From contig JBGZFC010000033.1 of the NCBI GenBank assembly GCA_041846575.1, positions 1-64,000 of the forward strand: a stretch of DNA of 64,000 nucleotides. Direction: 5' to 3'. Source of the stretch: JBGZFC01 sp041846575 (GTDB taxonomy: Bacteria; Bacteroidota; Bacteroidia; Bacteroidales; Dysgonomonadaceae). The notes under the pieces were generated by a model, which was not told the DNA's origin, did not search any database, and saw nothing but the letters and a program-made list of their open reading frames with translations. Positions within the stretch are counted from its first letter, which is position 1. Every line of letters begins with the position of its first letter. Made by a program: the position numbers and the translations under genes. Positions 42,652 through 52,038 of this stretch are shown here, piece by piece.

Positions 42652-43788
42652 ATGGAAAAGAAATATAGAATATGCTCCAACTGCGTGATGGACACTTCCG
42701 ACCTCAATATCAAATTTGATGAAAATGGGGTTTGCGAAAGGTGCAATCAATATTACTCCCAAATTCTGCCCAACTGGAATAAAGGAGAAAATAAAACAGA
42801 AGAATTAAAAGCCATAGTAGAAAAAATAAAAAAATCCGGTCAAGGCAAACCTTTCGACTGCTTATTAGGTATGAGCGGAGGTTTCGACAGTTCCTATATG
42901 CTCCATTTCGCTATCAAAGAATTAGGATTACGTCCTCTTGTATTTCATGTGGATGCCGGATGGAACACCCCTTTCTCCGAAGAAAATATAGCTAAAATGG
43001 TAAAAAAATTGGGGGTTGATTTAAAAATAAAAAAAATTAACTGGAACGAGATACGAGATTTTCAATTGGCTTTTTTCAAGTCCGGCGTCCCTCACTTGGA
43101 TACTCCACAAGATTTGGCTTTTATGTCGACAATGGACAATTATGCCAAAAAGAATAATATTACATACATCTTGAATGGAGGAAATATATCAACTGAAGTA
43201 ATAGTCAATCCCAATGCTTGGTACTATTGGGCTACAGACATGAAACACAACCGTGACATTATCAACCATTTCGGCACCATACCCATGAAAACCTATCCTT
43301 TTACCAATGTATTCAAACGAAAGATAATTATGCCATACATATATGGAGTAAAGGTGGTAAAACTGTTGAACTATATTCCCTACATAAAGAAAGAAGCAGA
43401 GAAATTGCTCCAAGAAGAATATGGATGGACACCATACCCTCAAAAGCATTTCGAGTCTTATATGACCAAATTTATAGAAGGGTATTGGCTGCCTGAGCGT
43501 TTTGGATACGATGTAAGACGTCCGCAATTTTCAAGTTTAATCCTAACCGGACAGATGACAAGAGAAGAGGCGCTAAAACGATTGGAAAGCAAACCTATCT
43601 CCGAAGAAGAGAGTAAAGAACTTTTCGAGAAAATCGCCACAATGCTCGAAATATCAACAGACGAATTGAAATCGTATTTAGAAATGCCTCTTAAAACATA
43701 TAAAGATTATAAACATTACGACTATCTTTTTAATTTTGGCTCTAAAATAATGTATAACTTAAAATTGGATAAATTAATCAGAAAATAA
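42652..43788 (+). CDS. N-acetyl sugar amidotransferase (WbpG/PseA-like)
   Basis: A 378-residue PP-loop ATP-pyrophosphatase fold enzyme. An N-terminal Zn-ribbon-like pair (CSNCVMD and CERC) precedes the PP-loop SGGFDSSY (about residue 75), then VFHVDAGWNTPFSE and NGGNISTEV, diagnostic of the WbpG family. WbpG turns an acetamido into an acetamidino group on a nucleotide sugar, using ammonia from HisH/HisF-like partners. No such partners are in this locus. It starts with ATG and lies 1 base ahead of capE. Confidence 0.88.
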   Translation: MEKKYRICSNCVMDTSDLNIKFDENGVCERCNQYYSQILPNWNKGENKTEELKAIVEKIKKSGQGKPFDCLLGMSGGFDSSYMLHFAIKELGLRPLVFHVDAGWNTPFSEENIAKMVKKLGVDLKIKKINWNEIRDFQLAFFKSGVPHLDTPQDLAFMSTMDNYAKKNNITYILNGGNISTEVIVNPNAWYYWATDMKHNRDIINHFGTIPMKTYPFTNVFKRKIIMPYIYGVKVVKLLNYIPYIKKEAEKLLQEEYGWTPYPQKHFESYMTKFIEGYWLPERFGYDVRRPQFSSLILTGQMTREEALKRLESKPISEEESKELFEKIATMLEISTDELKSYLEMPLKTYKDYKHYDYLFNFGSKIMYNLKLDKLIRK

Positions 43789-43789
43789 A

Positions 43790-44812
43790 ATGACACTGTT
43801 TACCGACAAAGTTCTTCTTATTACCGGAGGTACCGGTTCTTTTGGGAATGCCGTTTTAAAACGCTTTCTGAATACGGATATTAAAGAAATTCGCATTTTT
43901 AGTCGTGATGAGAAAAAGCAGGATGATATGCGCCATCATTTGCAAAACCCGAAAGTGAAATTCTATATCGGAGATGTGCGAGACAAGCGAAGCGTAGATG
44001 GTGCTATGGGCGGAGTAGATTATGTTTTTCATGCAGCAGCATTAAAACAAGTTCCTTCGTGCGAATTTTTTCCAATGCAAGCAGTACGCACAAACGTAAT
44101 CGGCACGGAAAACGTATTGGACTCTGCAATTCAGCACAGTGTAAAAAATGTCGTCGTACTAAGTACCGATAAAGCGGCATACCCTATCAATGCAATGGGA
44201 ATCAGCAAAGCAATGATGGAAAAAGTAGCCATTGCAAAAGGTCGTCAGTTGGGTGCAGATGCAAAAACCACCATCTGCTGTACCCGATACGGCAACGTGA
44301 TGGCAAGCCGAGGTTCGGTTATACCTCTTTGGATTGAGCAGATTAAAGCAGGTAGCCCCATTACCATAACCGATCCCAAAATGACTCGCTACATGATGAC
44401 ATTAGAAGATGCTGTAGATTTGGTGCTATATGCTTTCGAGCACGGCAATAATGGGGATTTATTTGTTCAAAAAGCTCCGGCAGCCACGCTTACGGTTCTC
44501 GCGACGGCATTAAAAGAGCTATACAAAGCTGATAATGAAGTGAAAACTATCGGAACTCGTCATGGCGAAAAACTTTACGAAACACTTGTTACTCGCGAAG
44601 AGATGTTCAAGTCGGAAGATATGGGCAACTATTTTCGTATTCCTGCCGATAGTCGCGACTTGAATTACGACAAATATTTTATTGAGGGAGAAGAAGATAT
44701 TTCAAAAATAGAGGATTATCATTCGCACAATACTCGTCAGCTGGATGTGGAAGGAATGAAAGAGTTATTGTTGAAACTTGATATTATTAAACAGGATTTG
44801 CTTGATTTGTAG
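43790..44812 (+). CDS. capE: UDP-GlcNAc 4,6-dehydratase/5-epimerase, CapE-like
   Basis: A 340-residue short-chain dehydrogenase. NAD-binding TGGTGSFGNAV (residues 12-22) is followed by IFSRDEKKQDDM, HAAALKQVP and STDKAAYPINAMGISK. In the catalytic YxxxK the Tyr is replaced by Met (MGISK), a hallmark of the CapE/FlaA1-type inverting dehydratases. It converts UDP-GlcNAc to the 4-keto-6-deoxy-L-arabino sugar, the first step to UDP-L-FucNAc. CapF and WecB homologues follow and complete that path. ATG start. Confidence 0.92.
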   Translation: MTLFTDKVLLITGGTGSFGNAVLKRFLNTDIKEIRIFSRDEKKQDDMRHHLQNPKVKFYIGDVRDKRSVDGAMGGVDYVFHAAALKQVPSCEFFPMQAVRTNVIGTENVLDSAIQHSVKNVVVLSTDKAAYPINAMGISKAMMEKVAIAKGRQLGADAKTTICCTRYGNVMASRGSVIPLWIEQIKAGSPITITDPKMTRYMMTLEDAVDLVLYAFEHGNNGDLFVQKAPAATLTVLATALKELYKADNEVKTIGTRHGEKLYETLVTREEMFKSEDMGNYFRIPADSRDLNYDKYFIEGEEDISKIEDYHSHNTRQLDVEGMKELLLKLDIIKQDLLDL

Positions 44813-44829
44813 GATTAAGTTGATTGGAT

Positions 44830-45219
44830 ATGTTGTATAAGGATGAGACATATAAAATAATTGGGGCTCGTATGAAGGTTCATCATAGAAATCTGCTACC
44901 CGGTTTTTTGGAAAATGTTTACTCCGAAGCACTATCAATTGAATTTGAAAAAGAGCATATTCCATTTGAACGAGAAAAGAAATTAACCGTTCAATACGAA
45001 GACACGGTTTTGAATAAATATTACAGGAGTGATTTTTTCTGTTATAACTCAATTATTGTTGAGTTAAAGTCATTGAATTATTTATCCAATAAAGAAATAT
45101 CAATTACTCAAAATTACCTTAAAGCCACAAATCAACCTGTGGGCTTATTGGTTGCTTTGGGAGCACCATCTTTGCTTTACAAACGCATTTATAATAATTC
45201 TCATCCTCTCAATCAATAA
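44830..45219 (+). CDS. GxxExxY protein
   Basis: A 129-residue protein of the GxxExxY family (NCBI-type name), with the naming motif as GFLENVY and a PD-(D/E)xK-like strand arrangement (DFFCYNSIIVELKSL) followed by QNYLKATNQPVGLLV. The role is unknown. Members often sit inside polysaccharide or other accessory loci of Bacteroidota. The longest frame uses TTG at 44824; ATG at 44830 is preferred. It stands between capE and capF, 17 bases after capE. Confidence 0.85.
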   Translation: MLYKDETYKIIGARMKVHHRNLLPGFLENVYSEALSIEFEKEHIPFEREKKLTVQYEDTVLNKYYRSDFFCYNSIIVELKSLNYLSNKEISITQNYLKATNQPVGLLVALGAPSLLYKRIYNNSHPLNQ

Positions 45220-45244
45220 AAATAATCAAGCTAAATCAGGTCGT

Positions 45245-46471
45245 ATGAAGATATTAGTAACAGGTGCAAAAGGCTTTGTCGGAAAAAATTTAGTAGCTCA
45301 ACTTTATAATATTAAAGATGGGAAAGCTAAATTCTACGGCGACACACAGATTGACGCTATCTACGAATACGATATAGATAGTACACATAAAGATTTGGAT
45401 GCATACTGCAAGAATGCAGACTTCGTATTTAACCTTGCCGGAGTGAATCGCCCGAAAGAGGAGGCTGAGTTTATGGAAGGAAACTTCGGATTTGCATCGA
45501 CATTACTTGACACATTAAAAAAACACGGAAACACTTGTCCCATAATGCTTTCAAGTTCTATACAAGCAACACTGCAAGGACGTTTTGGAGAGAGCGAATA
45601 TGGTAAAAGCAAAAAAGCGGGAGAAAATTTATTCTTCGATTACTCCAAAGAGACGGGAGCAAGAGTCTTGGTATATCGTTTCCCAAATCTTTTCGGCAAA
45701 TGGTGTAAGCCTAACTATAACAGCGCCGTAGCTACTTTTTGCAATAATATAGCAAACGACTTACCTATCCAAGTAAACGACCCGACTACTGAGTTGGAAC
45801 TACTCTACATCGATGACTTGGTAAATGAGATGATAGCAGCATTGAATGGCAAGGAACATCGTTGTGAATTTGAAGGGGTAAACACTATTTTTAATCCGGA
45901 TGGGCGATTTTGTTGTGTTCCTACAACTCATAAAGTCACTTTGGGCGAGATAGTGGAATTTCTGAATAGTTTCAGCGAACACCCCAAAACATTGGTTATT
46001 CCCGAAATACCGAAAAATTCTTTCGCGAAAAAACTATATTCCACATACTTAAGCTATTTACCAAAAGAAAAAGTGGCTTTCCCGCTGAAAATGAATGTGG
46101 ATGATAGAGGCTCATTCACTGAATTACTGAAAAGTGAAAAATGCGGACAAGTAAGCATCAATATTTCAAAACCGGGAATAACCAAAGGGCAACACTGGCA
46201 CAACACAAAATGGGAATTTTTTATGGTTGTATCGGGTAAAGGACTTATTCAGATGCGCCCTATCGCTAATATTCAACAACCAACAGCCGATAGCAGTGAA
46301 ATTCTCGAATTTTACGTAAGCGGCGAAAAAATCGAAGCCGTACACATGTTACCCGGCTACACTCATAATATAATCAATCTGAGCGACACAGAAGATTTAG
46401 TAACCGTGATGTGGGCAAATGAGGCGTTCGACCCGAACTATCCCGATACCTACTTTGAACCTGTAAAATAA
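45245..46471 (+). CDS. capF: UDP-FucNAc pathway bifunctional enzyme, CapF-like
   Basis: A 408-residue two-domain protein. The N-terminal SDR domain has VTGAKGFVGKNL and a conserved YGKSKKAGE, fitting an NAD(P)-dependent C4 reductase. A C-terminal cupin (about residues 285-405) has KPGITKGQHWHNTKWEFF, whose His residues bind metal and drive C3 epimerisation. This fusion is CapF, which makes UDP-2-acetamido-2,6-dideoxy-L-talose from the CapE product. The frame is open 31 codons further upstream, overlapping the GxxExxY gene; ATG at 45245 is the natural start. Confidence 0.92.
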   Translation: MKILVTGAKGFVGKNLVAQLYNIKDGKAKFYGDTQIDAIYEYDIDSTHKDLDAYCKNADFVFNLAGVNRPKEEAEFMEGNFGFASTLLDTLKKHGNTCPIMLSSSIQATLQGRFGESEYGKSKKAGENLFFDYSKETGARVLVYRFPNLFGKWCKPNYNSAVATFCNNIANDLPIQVNDPTTELELLYIDDLVNEMIAALNGKEHRCEFEGVNTIFNPDGRFCCVPTTHKVTLGEIVEFLNSFSEHPKTLVIPEIPKNSFAKKLYSTYLSYLPKEKVAFPLKMNVDDRGSFTELLKSEKCGQVSINISKPGITKGQHWHNTKWEFFMVVSGKGLIQMRPIANIQQPTADSSEILEFYVSGEKIEAVHMLPGYTHNIINLSDTEDLVTVMWANEAFDPNYPDTYFEPVK

Positions 46472-46479
46472 AGAATAAA

Positions 46480-47664
46480 ATGGAAATAAAATTAAACTAC
46501 TCAAATGTGAGCTTCAAAAATAACGGTAAACTGAAACTGTTGATTATTGTTGGAACACGTCCCGAAATAATTCGTCTTTCAGCGGTAATAAATAAAGCCC
46601 GAAAATATTTCGACTGTCTTTTGGCACATACCGGACAAAATTATGATTATAATCTGAACGGAATCTTTTTCAAAGATTTAAAGTTGGAAGATCCCGATGT
46701 ATATATGAATGCAGTAGGAGACGATTTGGGTGCTACTATGGGGAATATAATCAATGCATCATACAAACTAATGGTCGCTACTAATCCTGACGCTGTGCTT
46801 GTACTTGGAGACACAAACTCCTGTCTGTCCGTGATAGGAGCAAAGAGACTGCACATTCCTATTTTTCACATGGAAGCAGGAAACAGATGTAAAGACGAGA
46901 ATTTACCCGAAGAAACCAACAGGCGTATAGTAGATATTATTTCCGATGTAAATCTGGCTTATTCAGAACATGCACGTCGCTACTTAAGTGAAGCCGGACT
47001 ACCCAAAGAACGCACTTATGTTACAGGTTCGCCTATGGCGGAAGTGTTGAGAAATAATTTAGAAGAGATAGAAGCATCAGATATTCATCACAGATTGGGT
47101 TTAGAAAAAGGCAAATATATTCTGCTTTCCGCTCATAGAGAAGAAAACATAGATACGGAGAAAAACTTTATCTCTCTTTTTACGGCTATTAATGCTATGG
47201 CAGAAAAGTATAATATGCCCATTCTATATTCGTGCCATCCGCGTTCTGCAAAACGATTGAAGACAAGCGGCTTTGAGTTGGATAAAAGAGTAATTAAGCA
47301 CGAACCGCTCGGATTTCACGATTACAACTGTTTGCAGATGAATGCCTACGCTGTGGTTAGCGACAGCGGTACACTACCCGAAGAGAGTTCGTTTTTCACG
47401 TCAATAGGACGTTCTATTCCGGCCGTTTGTATAAGAACATCTACCGAACGTCCCGAAGGGTTAGACAAAGGAGTTTTTGTGTTGGCAGGTATTGATGAGA
47501 ACAGCTTACAGCAAGCCGTTGAAGTAGCTGTGGATATGGTTAATAAAGGTGATAACGGCATACCCGTTCCTACTTATGTGGATGAAAATGTATCATCGAA
47601 AGTTATAAAAATTATTCAATCTTACACAAGTATCGTAAATAAAATGGTTTGGAGAAAGTTTTGA
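46480..47664 (+). CDS. capG: UDP-N-acetyl sugar 2-epimerase (WecB/CapG-like)
   Basis: A 394-residue non-hydrolysing UDP-sugar 2-epimerase. LIIVGTRPEIIRLS comes near the N-terminus, then HTGQNYDYNLNGIFFKDL, GDTNSCLS, FHMEAGNRCKDENLPEETNRR, VTGSPMAEV, LLSAHREENID and SDSGTLPEESSFF. After CapE and CapF it most likely acts as CapG, turning UDP-L-PneNAc (talo) into UDP-L-FucNAc. On sequence alone it could act on UDP-GlcNAc to give UDP-ManNAc. It follows capF after 8 bases. ATG start. Confidence 0.92.
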   Translation: MEIKLNYSNVSFKNNGKLKLLIIVGTRPEIIRLSAVINKARKYFDCLLAHTGQNYDYNLNGIFFKDLKLEDPDVYMNAVGDDLGATMGNIINASYKLMVATNPDAVLVLGDTNSCLSVIGAKRLHIPIFHMEAGNRCKDENLPEETNRRIVDIISDVNLAYSEHARRYLSEAGLPKERTYVTGSPMAEVLRNNLEEIEASDIHHRLGLEKGKYILLSAHREENIDTEKNFISLFTAINAMAEKYNMPILYSCHPRSAKRLKTSGFELDKRVIKHEPLGFHDYNCLQMNAYAVVSDSGTLPEESSFFTSIGRSIPAVCIRTSTERPEGLDKGVFVLAGIDENSLQQAVEVAVDMVNKGDNGIPVPTYVDENVSSKVIKIIQSYTSIVNKMVWRKF

Positions 47665-47670
47665 TTACAA

Positions 47671-48912
47671 ATGAAGTCTTCTAAAAACAGACATATACAA
47701 AAGCCCAAACTCTGGATTGCTACCGAGCTTTTTTATCCGGACCAAACCTCTACATCCTATATTTTATCTAAAATTGCAAACAAGTTATCGGATAAATATC
47801 AGGTAAATGTAGTAACTGATAGTAGCCTATATCAAAACATAAAGGCTATGGATCAATCTTACTTTTCAATTAACGAGGAAGTTGTAATTCACAAAATAAA
47901 AACAAAAAAACGTGATAAAAACAAGCTTTTACAACGAACTTTAAAACTATTGATTTTGTCAATAAAAATGTTCGCTTTTATGTGGCGAAACACCAATAAA
48001 AATGATAAAGTCTTTATAGTAACCAATCCTGCTCCTCTCATACCATTAATTTCCTTATTGAAAAAGGTAAAAAAAATACATCTTACTGTTTTAGTCCACG
48101 ATGTTTTTCCGGAAAACACCATCCCTTTGGGTTTTTTTAAATCCAATAAAAGTATCACTTACAAACTGATTGCGTTCGTCTTCTCTAAAGCTTATACTAC
48201 TGCTGATACTCTGATTGTATTAGGAAAAGATATGAAAGAAGTTATTAGAAAAAAAATTGGAAATAAGTTTGATACAAAGAATATTCATATTGTTGAAAAT
48301 TGGGGCGATACAGATACTATCTTTCCCAATCAAGTTCTTTCAGATATAATTGCGAAAAGACACAAAAATGGAATAATAACGATTCAGTATGCCGGAAATA
48401 TAGGACGTTTACAAGGACTGGAGAATTTTATAGACGCTTTTCATGCTTCCGGCAATAAAAAAATTCATTTAGATCTGTGGGGAGATGGAGCATTGAAAAG
48501 TGAATTGATGAAAAAAACAACATCCTATGGACTAGAAGATAGAGTGACTTTCCATGGAAGTTATTCCAGAGACGAGCAGAATACGGTTTTAAACTCTACA
48601 GATATAGCTTTGGTAACACTGGCTCCCGGCATGTATGGCTTAGGGGTTCCATCAAAAACATACAACATAATGTCCGCCGGTAAACCAATTCTTTTTTTAG
48701 GAGATATCTCAAGTGAAATAGGTTCATTGGTTTCACAAGAAGATATTGGTTTTTGTCTTCCTTACGATAATAATAGTCTTATCTCTTTTATTGATAATTT
48801 GAATGTTGAAAAATTACCTGTTTTAAAAGAAATGGGAGAGAGAGCAAGACAAAAAGTAGAAAACAACTATTCTGAGGAAATTATATTAAATAAATTTTTA
48901 GAAGTAATATGA
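47671..48912 (+). CDS. Glycosyltransferase, WbuB-like
   Basis: A 413-residue GT4 glycosyltransferase. Features are WIATELFYPDQTSTSYI, VHDVFPENTIPLGFF, QYAGNIGRLQGLENFIDA and the donor loop APGMYGLGVPSKTYNIMSAG, characteristic of the WbuB group. WbuB proteins next to CapE/F/G homologues transfer L-FucNAc, so that sugar is the inferred donor here. It starts 6 bases after the 2-epimerase and overlaps the next gene by 4 bases (ATGA). ATG start. Confidence 0.87.
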   Translation: MKSSKNRHIQKPKLWIATELFYPDQTSTSYILSKIANKLSDKYQVNVVTDSSLYQNIKAMDQSYFSINEEVVIHKIKTKKRDKNKLLQRTLKLLILSIKMFAFMWRNTNKNDKVFIVTNPAPLIPLISLLKKVKKIHLTVLVHDVFPENTIPLGFFKSNKSITYKLIAFVFSKAYTTADTLIVLGKDMKEVIRKKIGNKFDTKNIHIVENWGDTDTIFPNQVLSDIIAKRHKNGIITIQYAGNIGRLQGLENFIDAFHASGNKKIHLDLWGDGALKSELMKKTTSYGLEDRVTFHGSYSRDEQNTVLNSTDIALVTLAPGMYGLGVPSKTYNIMSAGKPILFLGDISSEIGSLVSQEDIGFCLPYDNNSLISFIDNLNVEKLPVLKEMGERARQKVENNYSEEIILNKFLEVI

Positions 48913-49805
48913 ACTTGCTTTTTACCGGTTCGTCCGGATTTCTTGGAAAAAATATAAAACCCTTGTTGGAAAAGCATTTTGCTATAAAAACAATGGGTAT
49001 AGATAATAATGAGGATTATAATGTTGACATTGCAAATACAATTCCAAACATAAAAGACAATTTCTATGTGGTACTTCATGCTGCAGGCAAAGCACACTCT
49101 GTACCCAGAACGGAAGAAGAGAAAAAAGTTTTCTTTGATGTAAATTTTCAAGGAACGGTAAACTTATGCAAAGCATTAGAAAATTCATATATCCCTAAAG
49201 CTTTTATTTTTATAAGCACAGTTGCAGTATATGGTTTAGAATCTGGAGAAAACATAACAGAAGAATATCCTCTAAATGGAGATACTCCTTATGCTATCAG
49301 CAAAATAAAGGCGGAACAGTTTCTGGAAGAGTGGTCTAAAAAACATAATGTAACATTGAGCATATTACGTCCATCACTTATAGCCGGACCTAACCCTCCC
49401 GGAAATCTTGAGGCAATGATTAACGGAATAAAAACAGGAAAATATCTTTCAATAGCCGGAGGAAAAGCAAGAAAAAGTGTGTTGATGGTTCAGGATATTG
49501 CGAGACTGATCCCCATTCTTATAGAAAAAGGTGGAATATATAATGTTTGTGATAACAGTCAGCCTACATTCCAAGAACTGGAAGAGATAATATCAAAACA
49601 GTTGGGTAAAAATAAACCACTGTCAATTCCTCATTGGATAGCCAGAACTATGGCTCTGGCAGGAGATTTATTAGGAGATAAAGCTCCTATCAACTCTTTA
49701 AAACTAAGCAAAATAACAGAGACTCTTACTTTTTCAAATGAAAAGGCTAAAAGAGAATTGAATTGGGAGCCAATTAATGTATTAGACAACTTCAAGATAA
49801 AATGA
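48909..49805 (+). CDS. NAD-dependent sugar epimerase/reductase (WbpV-like)
   Basis: A 298-residue extended SDR. FTGSSGFLGKNI binds NAD, followed by HAAGKAHSV, STVAVYG and catalytic YAISKIKAEQF, then LRPSLIAGPNPPGNL. Members of this group next to a WecA/WbpL-like transferase reduce a 4-keto-6-deoxy sugar to UDP-D-QuiNAc or UDP-D-FucNAc, which the transferase then loads on lipid. It overlaps its neighbours on both sides by 4 bases (ATGA), giving tight translational coupling. ATG start. Confidence 0.86.
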   Translation: MNLLFTGSSGFLGKNIKPLLEKHFAIKTMGIDNNEDYNVDIANTIPNIKDNFYVVLHAAGKAHSVPRTEEEKKVFFDVNFQGTVNLCKALENSYIPKAFIFISTVAVYGLESGENITEEYPLNGDTPYAISKIKAEQFLEEWSKKHNVTLSILRPSLIAGPNPPGNLEAMINGIKTGKYLSIAGGKARKSVLMVQDIARLIPILIEKGGIYNVCDNSQPTFQELEEIISKQLGKNKPLSIPHWIARTMALAGDLLGDKAPINSLKLSKITETLTFSNEKAKRELNWEPINVLDNFKIK

Positions 49806-50752
49806 TTTACATATTAATTACAATAATATTTTTTGTTGCAGAATTATTATATTTCCGAATAGCAAAACAGTACAATATAATTGACAAACCCAATGAACGA
49901 AGTTCACATACTCAAATAACGCTTCGTGGTGGTGGCATTATATTTTGGATAGCTGCGGTAATATACACAATTGTCAATCCATCAAATGACTCATTTTGGT
50001 TTTTAGCAGGCATAACATTAGTGTCTGTGGTTAGTTTTGCGGACGATATTGTTGGAATGAGTAGAAAAATCAGAGTTTTATCTCATTTTATAGCAATAAC
50101 GTGCATCTTCTTACTCTCAAACGTATTTACAACTATTCCCTGGTGGTCAATCCCGATTGCATATTTTGCATGTATAGGAGTGATAAACATGTATAACTTT
50201 ATGGATGGCATAAACGGAATTACAGGATTATACACTTTATCCGTATTACTGCCACTAATGTATATCAACTACTACCTGCACCATTTTATAGAAAATGATT
50301 TTCTTGTTTATCCGTTTTTGGCTTCTTTGGTTTTCCTGTTTTTCAATTTCCGAAAAAAAGCAAAGTGTTTTGCCGGCGATGTCGGCAGCGTAAGCATCTC
50401 TATATGGATACTGACACTCCTTTTAGTATTGATTGTAAAAACCAATAACCTTGTATGGATGGGATTTTTAGTTGTTTATGGAGTAGATTCGGTATATACA
50501 ATATTGCATAGGGTTTATCTGAAACAAAACATAACGGAAGCTCATCGCATGCATTTTTATCAGATATTGGCAAATGAGCGAAAAGTGCCACACAGATTGG
50601 TTTCATTGATATACTTTTTCACACAACTCTCCTGCTCCGCTTTAATTATTGTATTATATCCGATTATTGGATGGTGGATTTTTGTAACAATACTTATTTT
50701 GCTAATTGCAATATACTCATTAAAATTCAAATTAATGAATAGCCCAAAATGA
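49802..50752 (+). CDS. Initiating sugar-phosphate transferase, WecA/WbpL-like
   Basis: A 316-residue polytopic membrane enzyme of the MraY/WecA family with about 9-10 spans. Family blocks are DKPNERSSHTQITLRGGG, the Asp motif SFADDIVGM, NMYNFMDGINGI and the cytoplasmic EAHRMHFYQIL loop. It transfers a HexNAc-1-phosphate to undecaprenyl phosphate and so begins the repeat unit. Pairing with the reductase gene just upstream (4-base overlap) suggests a 6-deoxy HexNAc such as FucNAc or QuiNAc as first sugar. ATG start. Confidence 0.9.
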   Translation: MIYILITIIFFVAELLYFRIAKQYNIIDKPNERSSHTQITLRGGGIIFWIAAVIYTIVNPSNDSFWFLAGITLVSVVSFADDIVGMSRKIRVLSHFIAITCIFLLSNVFTTIPWWSIPIAYFACIGVINMYNFMDGINGITGLYTLSVLLPLMYINYYLHHFIENDFLVYPFLASLVFLFFNFRKKAKCFAGDVGSVSISIWILTLLLVLIVKTNNLVWMGFLVVYGVDSVYTILHRVYLKQNITEAHRMHFYQILANERKVPHRLVSLIYFFTQLSCSALIIVLYPIIGWWIFVTILILLIAIYSLKFKLMNSPK

Positions 50753-50806
50753 TTCTATACAATAAATCTATGCAAAACAATATCTTTTATTAAAACAAGA
50801 ACTCTT

Positions 50807-51904
50807 ATGAATATCAAAGCTTGGGATTATTTAGAAGAATACAAACAAGAAAAAAACGAAATATTTTCCGCGATAGAAGAGGTACTCGAATCGGGACAAC
50901 TGATTTTAGGCAGTAAGGTACAAGCATTTGAAAAAGAGTATGCCAAATATTGCGGAACCAAATACGGAATTGGCGTAGCAAACGGAACAGATGCCCTTTT
51001 TTTGGCATTAAAAGCTTTGGGAATCGGGAATGGAGACGAAGTGGTAACAGTCTCCAATACGGCAATTCCTACCGTGTCGGCTATTGTGAGTGCAGGAGCC
51101 AAACCTGTATTTGTAGATATTACGGAAGGGTCATATCTTATGGATATTGCAAAGATAGAATCGGTAATAACACCCAAAACAAAGTGCATTCTGCCGGTAC
51201 ATCTTTTTGGACAATGTGCAGATATGGATAGAATAAACGAGATTGCAAAACATTATAAACTGTTTGTTTTGGAGGATTGCGCACAAAGTCACGGGGCAAC
51301 ATATAAAGGTAAAAAGGCAGGTTCGATGAGCGATATTTCTGCCACATCATTTTATCCTACCAAAATCTTATCAACTTTTGGCGATGGTGGTATGGTAAAC
51401 ACCGATAACGACCAATTAGAACAAAAATTAAGAAGACTTCGTTTCTATGGAATCGAAAAAACATATTACGCACAAGAACACGGTTACAACTCAAGATTGG
51501 ACGAATTGCACGCATCCATTTTATTAAAAAGAATGAACCGCTTGGAATCGAATATTGAGCGTAGAAGACAACTCGCCAAACAGTACAATGATGCTCTGGC
51601 AGGTACAGAGTTGGTTTTACCCAAAGAGATGGAATATGGCAAACATGCGTACCATTTATATGTTGTTCGTCATCCAAAAAGAGACCAAATTTTAAAAGAA
51701 CTGAAACTGCAAAACATTAATCCTGGAATAAACTATCCTTACCCCATACACACAATGTCGGGATACGCTTCGTTAGGATACAAAGCAGGAGACTTACCTG
51801 TAACCGAAAAGATGGCAAAAGAGATATTTTCGCTACCCATGTATCCATCGTTATCTGACGATATTCAAAATAGGGTTATAACTGCTCTGAAAGATTTATG
51901 CTGA
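50807..51904 (+). CDS. DegT/DnrJ/EryC1-family sugar aminotransferase (FdtB/QdtB-like)
   Basis: The 365-residue PLP aminotransferase is the second of this family in the locus but quite different from the first: VANGTDALFLALKALG, SNTAIPTVSAIV, LEDCAQSHGA, lysine motif TSFYPTKILSTFGDGG and HGYNSRLDELHASIL. The TKxLxxFGDGG form is that of FdtB/QdtB-type 3-aminotransferases for 3-keto-6-deoxy sugars. No 3,4-ketoisomerase (FdtA/QdtA) and no rml genes are in the window, so the substrate must come from elsewhere or differ. ATG start, 54 bases after the transferase gene. Confidence 0.87.
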   Translation: MNIKAWDYLEEYKQEKNEIFSAIEEVLESGQLILGSKVQAFEKEYAKYCGTKYGIGVANGTDALFLALKALGIGNGDEVVTVSNTAIPTVSAIVSAGAKPVFVDITEGSYLMDIAKIESVITPKTKCILPVHLFGQCADMDRINEIAKHYKLFVLEDCAQSHGATYKGKKAGSMSDISATSFYPTKILSTFGDGGMVNTDNDQLEQKLRRLRFYGIEKTYYAQEHGYNSRLDELHASILLKRMNRLESNIERRRQLAKQYNDALAGTELVLPKEMEYGKHAYHLYVVRHPKRDQILKELKLQNINPGINYPYPIHTMSGYASLGYKAGDLPVTEKMAKEIFSLPMYPSLSDDIQNRVITALKDLC

Positions 51905-51980
51905 AATAGATTTTTATCAGTTTAAAATCACGTAAAAAAACATAAAATCACACTAAAAAGCCCTTTATTACGTTTCTGTA

Positions 51981-52011
51981 GTTGTAATGTTCTATTTTTT
52001 AACTACTTTTG
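51981..52011 (+). promoter_or_regulatory. Promoter of wza-wzc
   Basis: GTTG (51981-51984) as a near -33 box, 19 bases, then TACTTTTG (52004-52011) matching TAnnTTTG. The ATG of wza is 28 bases further on. Good spacing for a Bacteroidota promoter; the export genes may thus have their own start. Confidence 0.6.
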
Positions 52012-52038
52012 CACTCTTAATTAACGCATTTATATTTT

